Origin: Marthasterias glacialis
Taxonomy: Eukaryota > Echinodermata > Asteroidea > Forcipulatida > Asteriidae
DNA: 64,000 nucleotides
Reading direction: 5' to 3'
Assembly (NCBI GenBank): GCA_911728455.2
Contig: OU452224.1
Span: 6,638,501 to 6,702,500, forward strand
Part shown: positions 31,831 through 42,568 of the stretch, in pieces
Layout: each line of letters opens with the position of its first letter
Position numbering within the stretch: the stretch's first letter is position 1
The notes under the pieces: generated by a model
Database searches by the model: none
Told to the model about the DNA's origin: nothing
What the model saw: the letters and a program-made list of their open reading frames with translations, nothing else
Made by a program: the position numbers and the translations under genes

Positions 31831-31999
31831 GGGTATACTGGTGTAAACTAAAGTAAATCCCCTAATTAGTTTAGCCCCTAATTATTACATCAATTAGAAA
31901 CATGACGATTTGCATAAATTGGTCACTCGTTAAACGTTGAGTTTTGAGCGTTCATTTTGGTAATATATCTGCATACCCTGGTTTGTTCTCAGAAAGGGA

Positions 32000-32058
32000 A
32001 TGTTCAGCTTGATGGCGAACTGTTTCCAGTGGATGAAATCGAGGCGAGAACCGCCCAA
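32000..32058 (+). CDS. ARL13B: ARL13B exon 1 (residues 1-20)
   Basis: It encodes [20 protein letters not shown], aligning with the human N-terminal amphipathic and palmitoylated segment. The donor is AA|GTAAGT. The ATG is seven bases after TTGTTCTCAG, which could itself be a 3' splice site, so an upstream non-coding exon is possible. Confidence 0.93.
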
Positions 32059-35000
32059 GTAAGTTGTCTTTGATACAAAGTATGGATTGATTTAGCAGTT
32101 GAACTGTGCTGGCAGGGCTAGTCTTTAAAAAATCACAACCAAAGTCAAGCCATGTTAGAAGTCATCTTTTCTTTAACTCTTTCACTATGGCACGCTGCTC
32201 ACAGCGGCTCGGTGAATTACTTCATACGCCGGAGAGCCGCTGCCAGCGGCTGGAAATAAACAAAATATTAAACATTTCCATCACAGCTGTATTTTTATTC
32301 CGTAGTGAAAGAGTTAAATTACACACAGAGGTATGCCAGTTTTTGAACTTACAGTTACCCTTACAACCAATGAGTCTAAATAGTAATAATAAAAGTATTA
32401 TGAAGCCTGATGGAAGACCTCCAAGCACTTTCGAGAAAATACATAAACATTTTATACAGAAACTGCAAGCAAAATATTATCAGTATGCAGTCTGAACAAT
32501 TAAAATGTATCAAAAGTAAAATTACAAGTTTTCAATTTAAAAACCAGTATACAAATTATAAGAGGTGATAGGTTACCAGCATAGTCACCTGCATCTAAGA
32601 TTCTCGGCATTGATAACTATTTCTTCATTTACAGAAAAGTAACCCTTGCCCTTATTGGTCTCGACAATGCGGGGAAGACAACAACCATCTTGGGCATTCA
32701 AGGAGGTAGGTTTGATGAGAATGTTTAACCACTTGGCGCCGGGTTTCCAAAATTTCTCCATGCCCCCTGACGGGATTATTTCTTCGGAACGGCCAGAACA
32801 AATTTGTTATTTTTTAATAACTAAACAAATCAAAGACAACAAAGGTTCTTTGTTTTTGAGAAAATATGAGATGTGTTCAGCATGAATCGCAAAACCTTGG
32901 CCAAAAGCCACGGAAAATAATCGGCCCCATGGCTGGAATATGTGCTGGAATCTTCAGAGTCGCTTATGTTTCAATGAATGTTGTTTCAGTTTTTGGAAAG
33001 CTTATACTATAACAACATTTGTACATATATTGACAATAAAACTAAAAAACAATGATTTGAAGATGTGCCATGTATACCTTTGTGTAGACAGTCAGTGTAG
33101 GCAATGAACCGTGCACAGCAACTCAGTACCAAAAGTGTTAACCCTTTGGTCACTGTAGCGCCCGAAACCGCCCGTCCATTTACTCACTGAACCGCCTGAA
33201 ACTGCCCAAGATTACAAAACGCTTTGTCTCTCAGGTTTTGCACATGCTAGCGGATCACACCAAACAGTCGTAGATAGAGCTTTGTTAAAATTTGTATTCT
33301 GGTTTGAAACGATGATACAGTTGAAAAAGTTTTGTGCGCAACTTTCCAGGCAACTTTTACTCAATCCATAATACATTACAAGTTTCCAGTTTTAGTTGAT
33401 GCGTCGTTACATTTACACAAGCTTCAATTTAGTAAAGGCAAACAAACAAATGTGTGTAGCATTCGAAAGATAATTTTATCCTCTAAAAGAAAACAATCTT
33501 GTAACACAAAAACAAATAATCACATCGAAAGTTATATATTTCTAGACACTGCATTAATCCAGTGACTTTACCCAGCCCCGTTCAGTGAGTAATGACTTAC
33601 GATGAAGTTGTGCGCAAGTACTAATGGGTAAAGTAACCAATAAAAATGTCATTCATCCCGCTCTTTTTAGAATCACAAGAAGACATTGCTCCAACTGTTG
33701 GTTTTGCCAGCACCAACTTTCCATTTGAGAAGTTCGATGTCACCGTGTTCGACTTGGGCGGCGGGAAGAAAATCCGACCCATCTGGAAGAGCTACTACGC
33801 TGAGATCCATGGCGTGGTGTTCGTGATTGATGCCAGCGATGAGTCGCGCCTGCGGGAGTGTCAAGACGTGCTCCAAGAGGTCCTGAAGCAGGAACGAATC
33901 GCCGGGAAACGGATTCTCATGTGAGTCCAGTGATATGAAGCTTCCATCCATAACTAAGATTTGTCTTTGAGTGGGTTCGAATCCTGGCCGTCTGTTTCTG
34001 TCCAAGCCAGACTTGTAGCACTGTACTAGAAACAGCTTCTAGGAACATTGTCTGTCCATGATGTAGCTGGACGTCCCCTTCTGCGTTGGCCTCTTCCCCC
34101 AGACCCTTGGAGTGTTTGTTTTTCTGTTTCCGACAATGTGGCCAAAGTAGCGCAACTTGCTTTCAAAAATGCTCTTGGCGAGGATGTTCACTTGGGAATT
34201 GAACCCACAACCTTGTGAACGCAAGCTTTGCAAGACCGCTTGACCACACTGATGTTACGCCTGGTCCCTTGCCAAGCATGATCGAGGCCCGTTTTCAAGG
34301 TTCTGCTTACCACCGAATTCTGCGCTTACAATGCCCGGTAAAGCGTGTGATTCTACAGCACAGAATTCCATAGTAAGCATAGCCATGAAATTGGGCCCTT
34401 TTCATCGTGGCCTCTCAATAGGAAAAGACAAATTAACTGTTAGGTTTTGAACGGTGTTGGGTGAAACTTACGTGCACAGTGCATCAAATTTCATCTAATT
34501 TCTTACAGAATTTCTTGTGTGTTTTTAATTTTTTTTTTTTTTTTACTCTCTTGACAGCCTTGCCAATAAGCAGGATAAAGAGGGCGCTCTTGACGAAATC
34601 GACATCTGCGATCAACTCAGTCTGGAGGACATGGTGACAGACAGTAAATGCCCGTGCCGTGTGGTAAGACCAAAACTCCCACCCAGCAGGGCTTGATTCC
34701 ATTAGGCTGCAAGTAAATGAATCTTTATCAAAAATAAAAATGCAAGTCATGTCTGGCCAAGGAAAATAAAACACAAAACAAACACTGTGTATTTAGACCT
34801 TACGCACACGACATCATTTGAGTAGATGTGTCAAAAGAAGGTTGCTCATTGGCCAATCCTGTACGCCACGCGTACGTAGCTGTTGAGAAAGCACTACCGT
34901 ATTTTCCTGCGCATAAGATGCGGCTTATCTGACTTTGAAAGGTACAAAAACATTTCTTTGGGTTATCTAACGGTCCGCCTTACCTAGCATTGCTTGACAT

Positions 35001-38000
35001 CAAAGTGATGATCAAAGATTATAGAGCTCCGTAGGCACAAGATGGGGAACTCTGGCTGAAATGTGAAATCTCACTGGACGCCATTTCGGCAAGTGACTCT
35101 ATTGATACAACACTGATACGTGCGGACCAGTGTAGACAATGACAATTGCTATCAATGGGAAACACAGGCATTCACTTGCCGAAATGGCACCCATGCGTGT
35201 TTCACTTTCCAACAGTAGATAAAGGCCCAGTTCCCCATCTTGTGCCTACGGCGCTCTATAATCTTTGGTGATGATCACTGTCTGAAATCCTACATTCATT
35301 CTGTAAAATGATCCTTTTGTTCATCCAGGGTAATCCTACGTGTTATCATTTTATTCAAATAAAACCAACAAGTTGTAGTAGTTTTTAATAAATAAGCTGA
35401 AGACAAAAGTCCTGAGGAACTCCGTCGCCAACCAAGCTGTGAACCAAGGCGTGAACCAGCATCGACCCATGCTGGACACGGTTTTCACACGCACACTCAG
35501 TGAAAACATTTTGGGGAATTTTTATTGTATAGAGCATTAACATTTACACGTGTTATTTTATGTTATCGCGTAATGCACTATTAGATTTTGCCTACAGAGG
35601 GCCTTTGCTCTGATTCTATTGGGTTGTAAAAGCGCCCGCTAGCGATCGTTGGTTCTTGCCTGTAAAGTAGCATGCATAATAGCGAGATAACAAAGACTAG
35701 CAGTCCGTTTGTTGGAATGGAAATGATGGGACCACGCGGATGTGTTTTCCTTATGTCAAGAAAATCTTAAAGACGAAAATGAAAAGAAATTAATTTAAAA
35801 AAACAGAAGTGATGTTTTACTCAGTTTCATGATGAAGAGAATTCACTATCTCTCATGTTATGTTAAGTGTCATGTACCAACACAATGACTCCTGTATGGT
35901 GATGTACTGACAGTGAGTGGTGCCTGGCGAGCCTCTTGTGTTTGCGGTCCATAGAGTTATATATAAGAACTAGAGGGCGTACAAACCATGCGACACAGCC
36001 CGACAAGGAGCATTTTTTGACCATTGAGGAAATGGCGCGGACCATTCATTTACACTGGTTACTCATCCGTTCACACAGCAGCCATTTTCTAAGTGGACAT
36101 TCGTATGCAATTTGCCCATAGGGATTTTCGCCCATGGTGAGTCAGTGGAGGTCTGTGCGTGGCATAGCGAGTACACCCTCTAGTTCTATTATATAACTCT
36201 ATGGTGCGGTCATTGTGCGCCTTGAATCATGTTTTGGTAGTTTGTGGGTACTGCGCCTTATGCACCGAGCACCTTGTACGCAGGAAAATATGGTATATTA
36301 TAGTGTCAATGCTAACCTATTTTATCTTGTAAATAGCCATTGTGCCCAACACTATCCGTTATGGCAAGCACACACACCATTGTGGGGACTTTTTTACAAT
36401 GGAACAAAGGTCCCCACAACGTTTTTCTTTGTCAAACCCTGTCCCCACAGAGGGATTTTTCAGAAAAGGGAATAATAGAACAACAATAGGAAGTCCCTAC
36501 AACTAGGTGTTAAAAAGAAATTATGCACACACAACCAAATGACACCTAGATAATGAGGTTTCAAGCAAGGAACCTCACTGGCAAAATCAAGATTCAAGGT
36601 TTTTGCACATAGGCTCAATGACATATATCTGCACACCAATGTTTGTTGCGAGCTGTGTACTCAGTACTTTCCTGAGCCCTGAGGGGGAAAAAAATCCACA
36701 GGACTATTACTCTGGTTGGATTCGAACCCAGGACCTTTCCCATTCTAGAGCAGATGTCTTACCACTAGACGCTGAGCTTGCCCGGTAGTTAGAGCCCACT
36801 TCGAATCCTATACATTCATGTTAGCAGAGGGGACCACAGTGAGTTTGATAGATCTTAAATTGAAATTATTCACAGGAGACATGCTCGGCCGTAAAGGGAA
36901 TTGGAAAGAAGATGGATAAGTCTGTGACTGTAGGCCTTCAGTGGCTGCTCCACGGAATCTTGAAGGACTGGCCGGTACTGAGTGCCCGGGTCGCCAGGGA
37001 AATAGCAGACCAGAAAGAAGCAGATGCTATTGAAAGAAAAGCTAAGACGGAACGCATACGGAAGAGAAAAGAAGAGAGGTAAGAAACTCTTGATCTACGG
37101 GATTGACGTTGTTGAAGTGTTACTTTTTCCATTGTACTAGAAATGATTAAATATAATTCTTTTATTCCGGAAGCTGTTACGGAAGTGTATAAGCTGTGAC
37201 CTTCCTCATGCATCTTAATTATTGACGGCGTTGGAGGACAAAACACGACTTAGTAAAGGACTTGTCATCGAGTCTATGCTTACGGCAGAATTTTGCGCTT
37301 TGGGCCCATAGAATCACAAGCTTTACAGGGTGCCGTAAGTGCAGAATTCTGTGGTAAGCAGAGCCATGAAATTGAGCCCAGATTGTCTGAGATGGTTGGT
37401 AGCTTGGTCATTCAGAGCTTTGAATGTTTAACGTGGTCTGTTTCAGAGAGCGAAAGGAGGCAGAGGAGCGGAAACGTCTTGGAATTGAGGAGCCTCCAGA
37501 AGAAGGAGAAGATGATGGTGTTGACATGGGGGATCCCTTCAAGAAAGTCGATAAAAAGTACTTCCAAATGCAGGTCAGCTGACCCTACAAACAGAAACCC
37601 CAGGGCCTTATCTTCTTGAGCCAATGTTAAGCCAATGTTGGAAATGCAAACAATTTCTGGTTGAACAAATTGCGCGCCGCTAATAATGGTGAACATCAGC
37701 AACAAATGGCAAGCGTAAAATCTGAGGCGTTCACAGTTGCTTTAAAAACACGAATTTGAGACGGCAGAAAGGTAGACAATATCGCTTCATTGTCAAAAAA
37801 TATATTTTTTAGCGTTTGGTGTTCAGAGAGCTCTCGGGGTGAAGTTTCTTTTCAAACATTGGGAACTTTTAAATTTAAATTTAAAAAAGACAGTAAGACT
37901 GTGGGCCACCACATTGACGTCAGTCGTGTCAGTTTTGGGCTCGCATAATCAGTTCAACTTTGCTCGAACATTGATGTTAATGTTTGCTAAATAGTTGCGC

Positions 38001-41000
38001 AAGCGGAACACAACTCAAGCCTGCAAATTCACCGTTGGGCTCTGTGCCAATTAAAAAACAACTTACCTGATTTGTTTTTACCAAGAAGCAAAATTGGCTT
38101 GATTAAGTTTCAAAGCTCAATTTGACTATATAAAGTTCATACCAGCGCCAATCCTCAATTATTTTTAAGATAACCTGAAAAGTCTGTAAAAGTCTGTATG
38201 TACTTGTAGGTCAGCTTCTGTACTCAATAAATTGTCCTACTCTTTCCCAAGGGCCAAATGTTAAGCCTGTGAAATGTTTATTTCAACAGGCCAAGCAAAA
38301 GGAGAACAAATTGGAGGGAGATAACAAGAAGGGAGATAAGGAAAATATTGACTCAGAGAAACTCAACAACAACCAATCAGCATCAACGAGAGGTATGCCA
38401 GCAGTAGCTAGAGCAGACCAGGAGAACGCTGACACGGACTCTCGTGTATCCCAGAGTGCATCTGGGGAGAGAAGCGCAGAGGCTGAAATGCGGCTTCAGA
38501 ACGGAGTATCAGGCGAAGCGGCAGCCAGGGAAGATGGGGACGAGAGATGGGTACGTGCAGGGCCCGATCTGGGAGTACAGGCAGCTCCATCGGACACCAC
38601 AGATAATGTCGTACCACAAGGTAAAACTGAAATGATTTTAGGCTATACTGCTCGACTGGAAATAATCCTAAACAACTGGATTTGCATTATCCATTTGGCG
38701 CTGGATGTCGTGTATAGATGATGTTTTCCGGGTGATGTTTAAACATGCCATTGTGTAAAATTGGAATACCGAAATAAAGGTCGCCCAGACATTTCGCTAC
38801 TAAGCATGCACAGAGCACGCATACACTGCTCATGCTTCATTTCACCCACACAAAGAGGAAACATGGTCTTGAATATTTCACTGATTTTGGACCATTGTGC
38901 AGGGATATTGTGTAATCCCCAATTCCAGACCTTTGTCCTTTTGTTCCAAGAAGAGCATAACAAGACATCGAGAGGCTTCCACCATTGTTTATTTATTGTA
39001 TTTCGGCGCAATGGAGGTAAGTTAGAGTGAACCCGGGATCCAGCCTTGGTTCCGGGTTTAGTACCAATCCTATGCCAAGGTTTTGCAATTCACGGTGCAT
39101 GTTTTTGACATTTTCTCAATAGAGAAAACAAAAATCCTGGTGCTATAAAGAGAATCTTTGTTCTCTTGGCTTCGTCAAATCAAGGTTTCTTTGTGTCAGC
39201 GGTAGTCTCAAAGAAAAAATATTCCGGCAAATCTGAGAAAATAATCCCATCAGGCTGGACGGGAAAAAAGATGCCCGGCGGCAACTGATTGAAATATTTG
39301 ATAGGATTGGTACTAAACCTGGAACAATGGCTGGATTCCCAGTTCACTCTGACTAACCTCCATTGAGCTGAAATACAATGAATGAACAATGGTGGAAGCC
39401 ACTTGATGCCTCGTAATCCCCTTCTTGGAACAAAAGGACAAAGGTCTGGTATCAGGGATTACACAAAAACCACTGCTCAATAGCCAGAAAAACGGCGAAA
39501 TATTCAAGGCCATGTTTTCTCTTTGCGTGGGTGAAACGAAGCCTTAGATGTTAGATGGCATGTGTGTGCTCTGTGCACACTCAGCAGTGGAATGTCCGGG
39601 CGACCTTTGTTCCAGTATCCCAATTTTACAAAATGGCGTGTTCAAACTTCGCCCATCTGAAATACCCACTGGACCACAGGCCCAAGTCCAGTAAATGTTG
39701 GTATCCTCACAATCTGACAAGTCCCATAGTCTATTTTTTTTTTTGTCCAACCATATACTTTTTAGATTTATCAATGCAAGTCCAAAACCTCCTCAAAAAG
39801 AGTGAATACTAACCCTCCTACTCTAAGGCCCAATTGGCACTGAGTTGACCGAGGATCCAATTACCACTTGCACGCTTGAGTGACCATGAATGACGAGCCA
39901 TTCACTTGTGCACACACCCTGTTCCCAGTGTTAAACCAATGGTGGTGTACAGAACCAATGAGGAAATTGATACATGTATAGTTTTGAATGGTTTCAATGG
40001 CGTATCAGTAGGAGGGTTATAAGATAAAAAAAAACATAATTAGTCCTTTAAACAAATCTCCAATCCAGTCAAATTTCTTAGCTACAAGACCTATGGTCCA
40101 GTGGAGATCATTTTGAAGTGCATGTACAAGCCCTAAAGATTTGTTACTTTTGGTAAAAAAAAGTTAATCATCTTTTTTTATTTATTTATTTTGTCCACAG
40201 AGAAGAAGAAGAAAAAGAAGAAGAAATTAAAGAAGAAGAACAAGTTGGCACCATTACCTCTGGACGGAGGGCCGGATGAGTTGGCCCCGCCCCTAAGTGT
40301 TCCCTCCTGGGCGTCGACCATGAATCAGCGCCCGCTGACTAGACCAGCCCACCAGCCGACGTTAGACCCTCTACCAGAGCGGATTAGTCCCAGGCTCGGC
40401 CCCATCGAGACCAAATCGTCATGTGAGTATCAATCAGTCATTCAAACCAGAAGAGTTGGGGACGCTCTAGGCGAGAAGAACTGTTCCTGTAGGCATACAC
40501 CTGCAATCCAATGAACCATCGGAATGTTATGCTGGACTGCGACAATATGTCAAACTATGGGACTATTATTATTATTAGTTAAACACACTAATGGCTAATA
40601 AAACAGTAAAATTACAGTTCACTGAGTAGGATACGAAAACTAAAACATAAACAAGTAAAATACAAGAACAACCCTAAATGTGATGGCCAGGATCAACACA
40701 AGTTGAATCAAACACTGTAGCTCGAAAGCCTGTTGATCCTCTCACAAAAGAGACATAAGATATAAAATATTTCATAAATATAAGAATTCTACATGGGAGA
40801 ATTACGCATTGGCATTTTGAACGGTCCATTGTGGAGTGTCTGGTGTTGGCAGCAGAGTGTGGGTTCGAGTCCCAGTTGCGGCACTTTTGTCCTTCAGCAA
40901 GATACTTTACCATGGTTGCTTTGTCCTTCGGATGGGACATTAAACTGTAGGTCCCGTGTCCTAGGATGGGTAGTGCACGTAAAAGAACCCAGAACACTTA

Positions 41001-42477
41001 TCGTGGAAGAGTAGGGGTTTACCCCAGTGTTTCTGGTTCACATGGCAAGCACCCTTATCTATAGGTTTCCTCAGGCTTGAGAGCTACAGTGATTAAGTTC
41101 ACTGATGAGGCATCCTTGGTTTCATTACCAGAAATATATAATAATAATAATTATTAAAAAAATGCTCCGGCAGTCCAACAGACCAGGGCCCAATTTCATG
41201 GCTCTGCTTACTGCATCATCCTGCGCTTACGAAGACCATTCGCCGCTTATGAGGTTAGCGCCGAATTTCTGCGCTAGCTGTGTAAGCAAGGAATTCTTAG
41301 TAACAAGAACTACGCACGCGCACAAGCAAAAATTCCTTGCTAACCTGTGAAATACACTTAAGTAAGTGCGGGATTTTCTGCTTACGTAAGTGCAGATTTT
41401 TCGCTTACGGTAAGCAGAGCCATGAAATTGGGCCCAGTCCATGTACCCCTCCATGGAATACTTAAACCGACCCAGCTGGAATGTTCCTACTGTTCTGACT
41501 ATTGAGATGCTCCTTAAGAGACTGGGTTCTCCTTGGGGTGGGGAACGTTGTGTCTATTCATTTTCGAGCACAAATCACAGCAGCAAAGATCAAACATCTT
41601 TAAAGCAGGGCTCACCCTTAATACTAGCCCGGCGTACATTGTCTAGTAAAAACTGCCATAGGCTAGTAAACACCACTTCTCAACTTGCCCTGTGGGCTTC
41701 TAAAAACTGTGCAACTTACTTGTTTGTAATGCTCATACTTCTTCCTTTTCAGATGTAAATAATTAATTTTACAAATGTGTAAATTTGTTGAGCGTGTGAG
41801 TGTAACTTCATTTGACCGCTATAAACTGGTTTTGATTGCTACCATTAGTATCAGGAAGATACCTTTATGAAAATACATGTTTAAAATTTGGGAAACCAAA
41901 ACTTCCAGGGGGCAAGTAAAATGTACAGCTAACCCTTACAAAAAAAGCTTCAGTACAAGGACTGTAAAGAGAATGGTGTGCTCTAATTCCAGCAGTATAC
42001 ATTGGGGTATGTTTATTTGCGCAGCAGTATAATGAATGTTTATTGTAAAGCAGCAACAAGCACTACAAAATACACACAGCAGTCAAGAACAACATGAAAG
42101 AAATGCTGTTTTGCCATTTTTGATCATTCTGCATTTTAAGAGAATAGCGTAACAGCAACTTTATTTTATTTTACCATCATTGGAAAGATCTGACCTTTCT
42201 CTTTCGAACTCTTTAAGTTTGGGTATGGAGGGTCAACATGGACAAACTACAGCTTCTTCAGTTTGACGGTTGTGCTCAGATTCTAGTGCTGTTTTTTGTG
42301 TTAATGTTCGGCTACCAGATATGTATTTCATCAAATATATTGTAAGAAATACTAATGTCTTGATTCTTCTAAACCTTTTTTGTTTTCTTTCCGGCAGTAA
42401 ACGGTGACAAGTTAATTGGTATTCCGTCAACAAGGAGCCAGCCAAATGTCGATCAAGATGATGACGTCATAACGTGA
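32000..42477 (+). CDS. ARL13B: ADP-ribosylation factor-like protein 13B, nine exons
   Basis: ARL13B is an Arf-family GTPase of the ciliary membrane. It acts as exchange factor for ARL3 and affects ciliogenesis and Hedgehog signalling. The CDS joins 32000-32058, 32635-32705, 33671-33920, 34558-34663, 36876-37078, 37447-37573, 38290-38620, 40201-40422 and 42398-42477. All phases agree, giving 482 aa (human 428). Visible motifs: P loop GLDNAGKT (28-35), switch II FDLGGG (70-75, Gly in place of the usual catalytic Gln, as in the family), conserved R79, and NKQD (130-133). A charged coiled-coil (about 190-245) follows, then an acidic/serine linker, a K8 tract (384-391), a proline-rich region and a DVIT end (human DVIS). 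Cys8 is present but position 9 is Phe, and KLAP (397-400) stands where human has RVEP. Confidence 0.96.
32635..32705 (+). CDS. ARL13B: ARL13B exon 2 (residues 20-44, P loop)
   Basis: A 71-nt exon between TTTACAG and GTAGGT. It encodes [20 protein letters not shown] and GIQG. Thr35 and Lys34 of the Walker A motif are present, so nucleotide binding should be intact. Confidence 0.95.
32735..32830. repeat. Fragment of the large foldback element
   Basis: CCCCTGACGGGATTATTTCTTC and GGCGCCGGGTTTCC match the central part of the element at 38,728-39,658 (reverse orientation) and 10,524-10,600. No arms are present. It lies in ARL13B intron 2. Confidence 0.5.
33671..33920 (+). CDS. ARL13B: ARL13B exon 3 (residues 44-127)
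   Basis: The exon follows CTCTTTTTAG and ends ATTCTCAT|GTGAGT. It encodes [11 protein letters not shown] (switch I region with T52), [19 protein letters not shown] (switch II) and [10 protein letters not shown]. These match the G domain of ARL13B closely, including R79, whose change causes Joubert syndrome in humans. Confidence 0.97.
34010..34262 (-). mobile_element. tRNA-Leu-like SINE
   Basis: On the minus strand the head reads GTGTGGTCAAGCGGTCTTGC (A box with the G18/G19 area) and GTGGGTTCAATTCCC (B box), typical of a tRNA-Leu-derived SINE head. A unique-looking body follows to about 34,010. It lies in ARL13B intron 3. Confidence 0.6.
34286..34398. mobile_element. MITE family C copy
   Basis: It starts GGCCCGTTTTCAAGGTTCTGC and ends GCCATGAAATTGGGCCC. 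The interior CGAATTCTGCGCTTACAATG is partly mirrored by CAGAATTCCATAGTAAGC. It lies in ARL13B intron 3. Confidence 0.75.
34558..34663 (+). CDS. ARL13B: ARL13B exon 4 (residues 127-162)
   Basis: A long pyrimidine tract and CTTGACAG precede it; the donor is GTG|GTAAGA. It encodes [20 protein letters not shown], then [20 protein letters not shown] is the guanine-specificity motif and is identical to human. Confidence 0.96.
35003..35280. mobile_element. Inner foldback element
   Basis: GATCAAAGATTATAGAGCTCC then GTAGGCACAAGATGGGGAAC at the left is mirrored by GTTCCCCATCTTGTGCCTAC then GCGCTCTATAATCTTTGGTG at the right. CATTTCGGCAAGTGA in the interior is also mirrored by TCACTTGCCGAAATG. The whole unit can fold as one hairpin. 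Confidence 0.8.
35949..36204. mobile_element. MITE with CCATAGAGTTATATATAAGA ends
   Basis: CCATAGAGTTATATATAAGA then ACTAGAGGG at the left matches the reverse complement of CCCTCTAGTTCTATTATATAACTCTATGG at the right with a small indel. It is 256 bp with clean ends and a unique centre. Confidence 0.85.
36600..36800 (-). mobile_element. tRNA-derived SINE
   Basis: On the minus strand the head runs GGGCAAGCTCAGCGTCTAGT, GGTAAGACATCTGCTCTAGA and GGTCCTGGGTTCGAATCC, so both Pol III boxes are well preserved. The body extends to about 36,600. It lies in ARL13B intron 4, opposite in strand to the gene. Confidence 0.65.
36876..37078 (+). CDS. ARL13B: ARL13B exon 5 (residues 163-230)
   Basis: The exon follows TTATTCACAG and ends GAGAG|GTAAGA. 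It encodes [20 protein letters not shown] and [12 protein letters not shown], matching human [20 protein letters not shown] and YWLLHVIARDF. The charged start of the coiled-coil ([20 protein letters not shown]) follows. Confidence 0.96.
37274..37381. mobile_element. MITE family C copy (5'-shortened)
   Basis: TATGCTTACGGCAGAATTTTGC at the left is mirrored by GCAGAATTCTGTGGTAAGCA, and the right end reads GCCATGAAATTGAGCCC. The left GGGCCCAATTTC terminus is missing. It lies in ARL13B intron 5. Confidence 0.7.
37447..37573 (+). CDS. ARL13B: ARL13B exon 6 (residues 230-272)
   Basis: It follows GTCTGTTTCAG and ends ATGCAG|GTCAGC. It encodes [13 protein letters not shown], then [20 protein letters not shown] and [10 protein letters not shown]. 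This is the end of the coiled-coil and an acidic linker that parallels the DPEPTNPFQPI region of human. Confidence 0.93.
38290..38620 (+). CDS. ARL13B: ARL13B exon 7 (residues 273-383)
   Basis: The exon follows TTTATTTCAACAG and ends CACAAG|GTAAAA. It encodes a hydrophilic, poorly conserved linker beginning [19 protein letters not shown] and ending DTTDNVVPQ. It is longer than the human linker, which explains much of the extra length. It keeps the frame between exons 6 and 8. Confidence 0.88.
38728..39658. mobile_element. 930-bp foldback element with arms of about 330-380 bp (ARL13B intron 7)
   Basis: The left arm starts near GGGTGATGTTTAAACATGCC and contains TAAAATTGGAATACCG, AAAGGTCGCCCAGACATT, CAGACCTTTGTCCTTTTGTT and AATGGAGGTAAGTTAGAGTG. 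The right arm has the same phrases in reverse complement order and ends near AACTTCGCCC. The centre around 39,210-39,300 is GC-rich. One half-copy lies at 10,520-11,145 and one core fragment at 32,735-32,830. No transposase is visible. Confidence 0.85.
40201..40422 (+). CDS. ARL13B: ARL13B exon 8 (residues 383-457, basic and proline-rich)
   Basis: It follows TTTTGTCCACAG and ends TCAT|GTGAGT. It encodes a run of eight lysines, [20 protein letters not shown] and a proline-rich stretch ending [12 protein letters not shown]. It aligns with human KKKTKKLRMKRNHRVEPLN through PKLEPLGE. KLAP occupies the site of the RVEP ciliary signal. The lysine tract also looks like a nuclear-type basic cluster. 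Confidence 0.93.
40800..41160 (+). mobile_element. tRNA-derived SINE with conserved body, plus strand
   Basis: The head carries GTGTGGGTTCGAGTCCCAGTT (B box). The body AGCAAGATACTTTACCATGG, CTTCGGATGGGACATTAAAC, TGTAGGTCCCGTGT and GCACGTAAAAGAACCCA is shared in the same order with the minus-strand SINE at 43,958-44,235. It ends in an AATAATAATAATTATT tail. It lies in ARL13B intron 8. Confidence 0.85.
41186..41434. mobile_element. MITE family C, longest copy
   Basis: The ends are GGGCCCAATTTCATGGCTCT and AGAGCCATGAAATTGGGCCC, perfect inverses over 18 bases or more. The interior repeats GCTTACG and AATTCTT/TTCCTTGC motifs as nested inverted repeats. It lies directly after the SINE tail in ARL13B intron 8. 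Confidence 0.88.
42398..42477 (+). CDS. ARL13B: ARL13B exon 9 (residues 457-482, C terminus)
   Basis: It follows TTTCTTTCCGGCAG and encodes [18 protein letters not shown], then DQDDDVIT and TGA at 42,475. Human ends RPNSDAHDVIS, so the conserved tail confirms that the gene is complete. Confidence 0.93.
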
Positions 42478-42568
42478 CGAACACGTACAATTGAACTCAA
42501 CTTTACCAAAGTCACTGCCAAAGTTGGAAACAAGTCTCTTATGACGTTGGTAAAAGGTATTGGGCAAA

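Larger units (their letters stand above)
34895..36294. mobile_element. Large TIR element containing two smaller MITEs (ARL13B intron 4)
   Basis: TACCGTATTTTCCTGCGCAT at the left is mirrored by GTACGCAGGAAAATATGGTA at the right. Inside are an inverted-repeat pair at 35,003-35,280 and a complete MITE at 35,949-36,204. No transposase ORF is visible. It appears to be a non-autonomous element that has served as a landing site. Confidence 0.55.

Noticed and set aside
33673..34005. 110-codon minus-strand ORF
   Set aside because: It is the shadow of ARL13B exon 3, whose sense reading has clear GTPase motifs.
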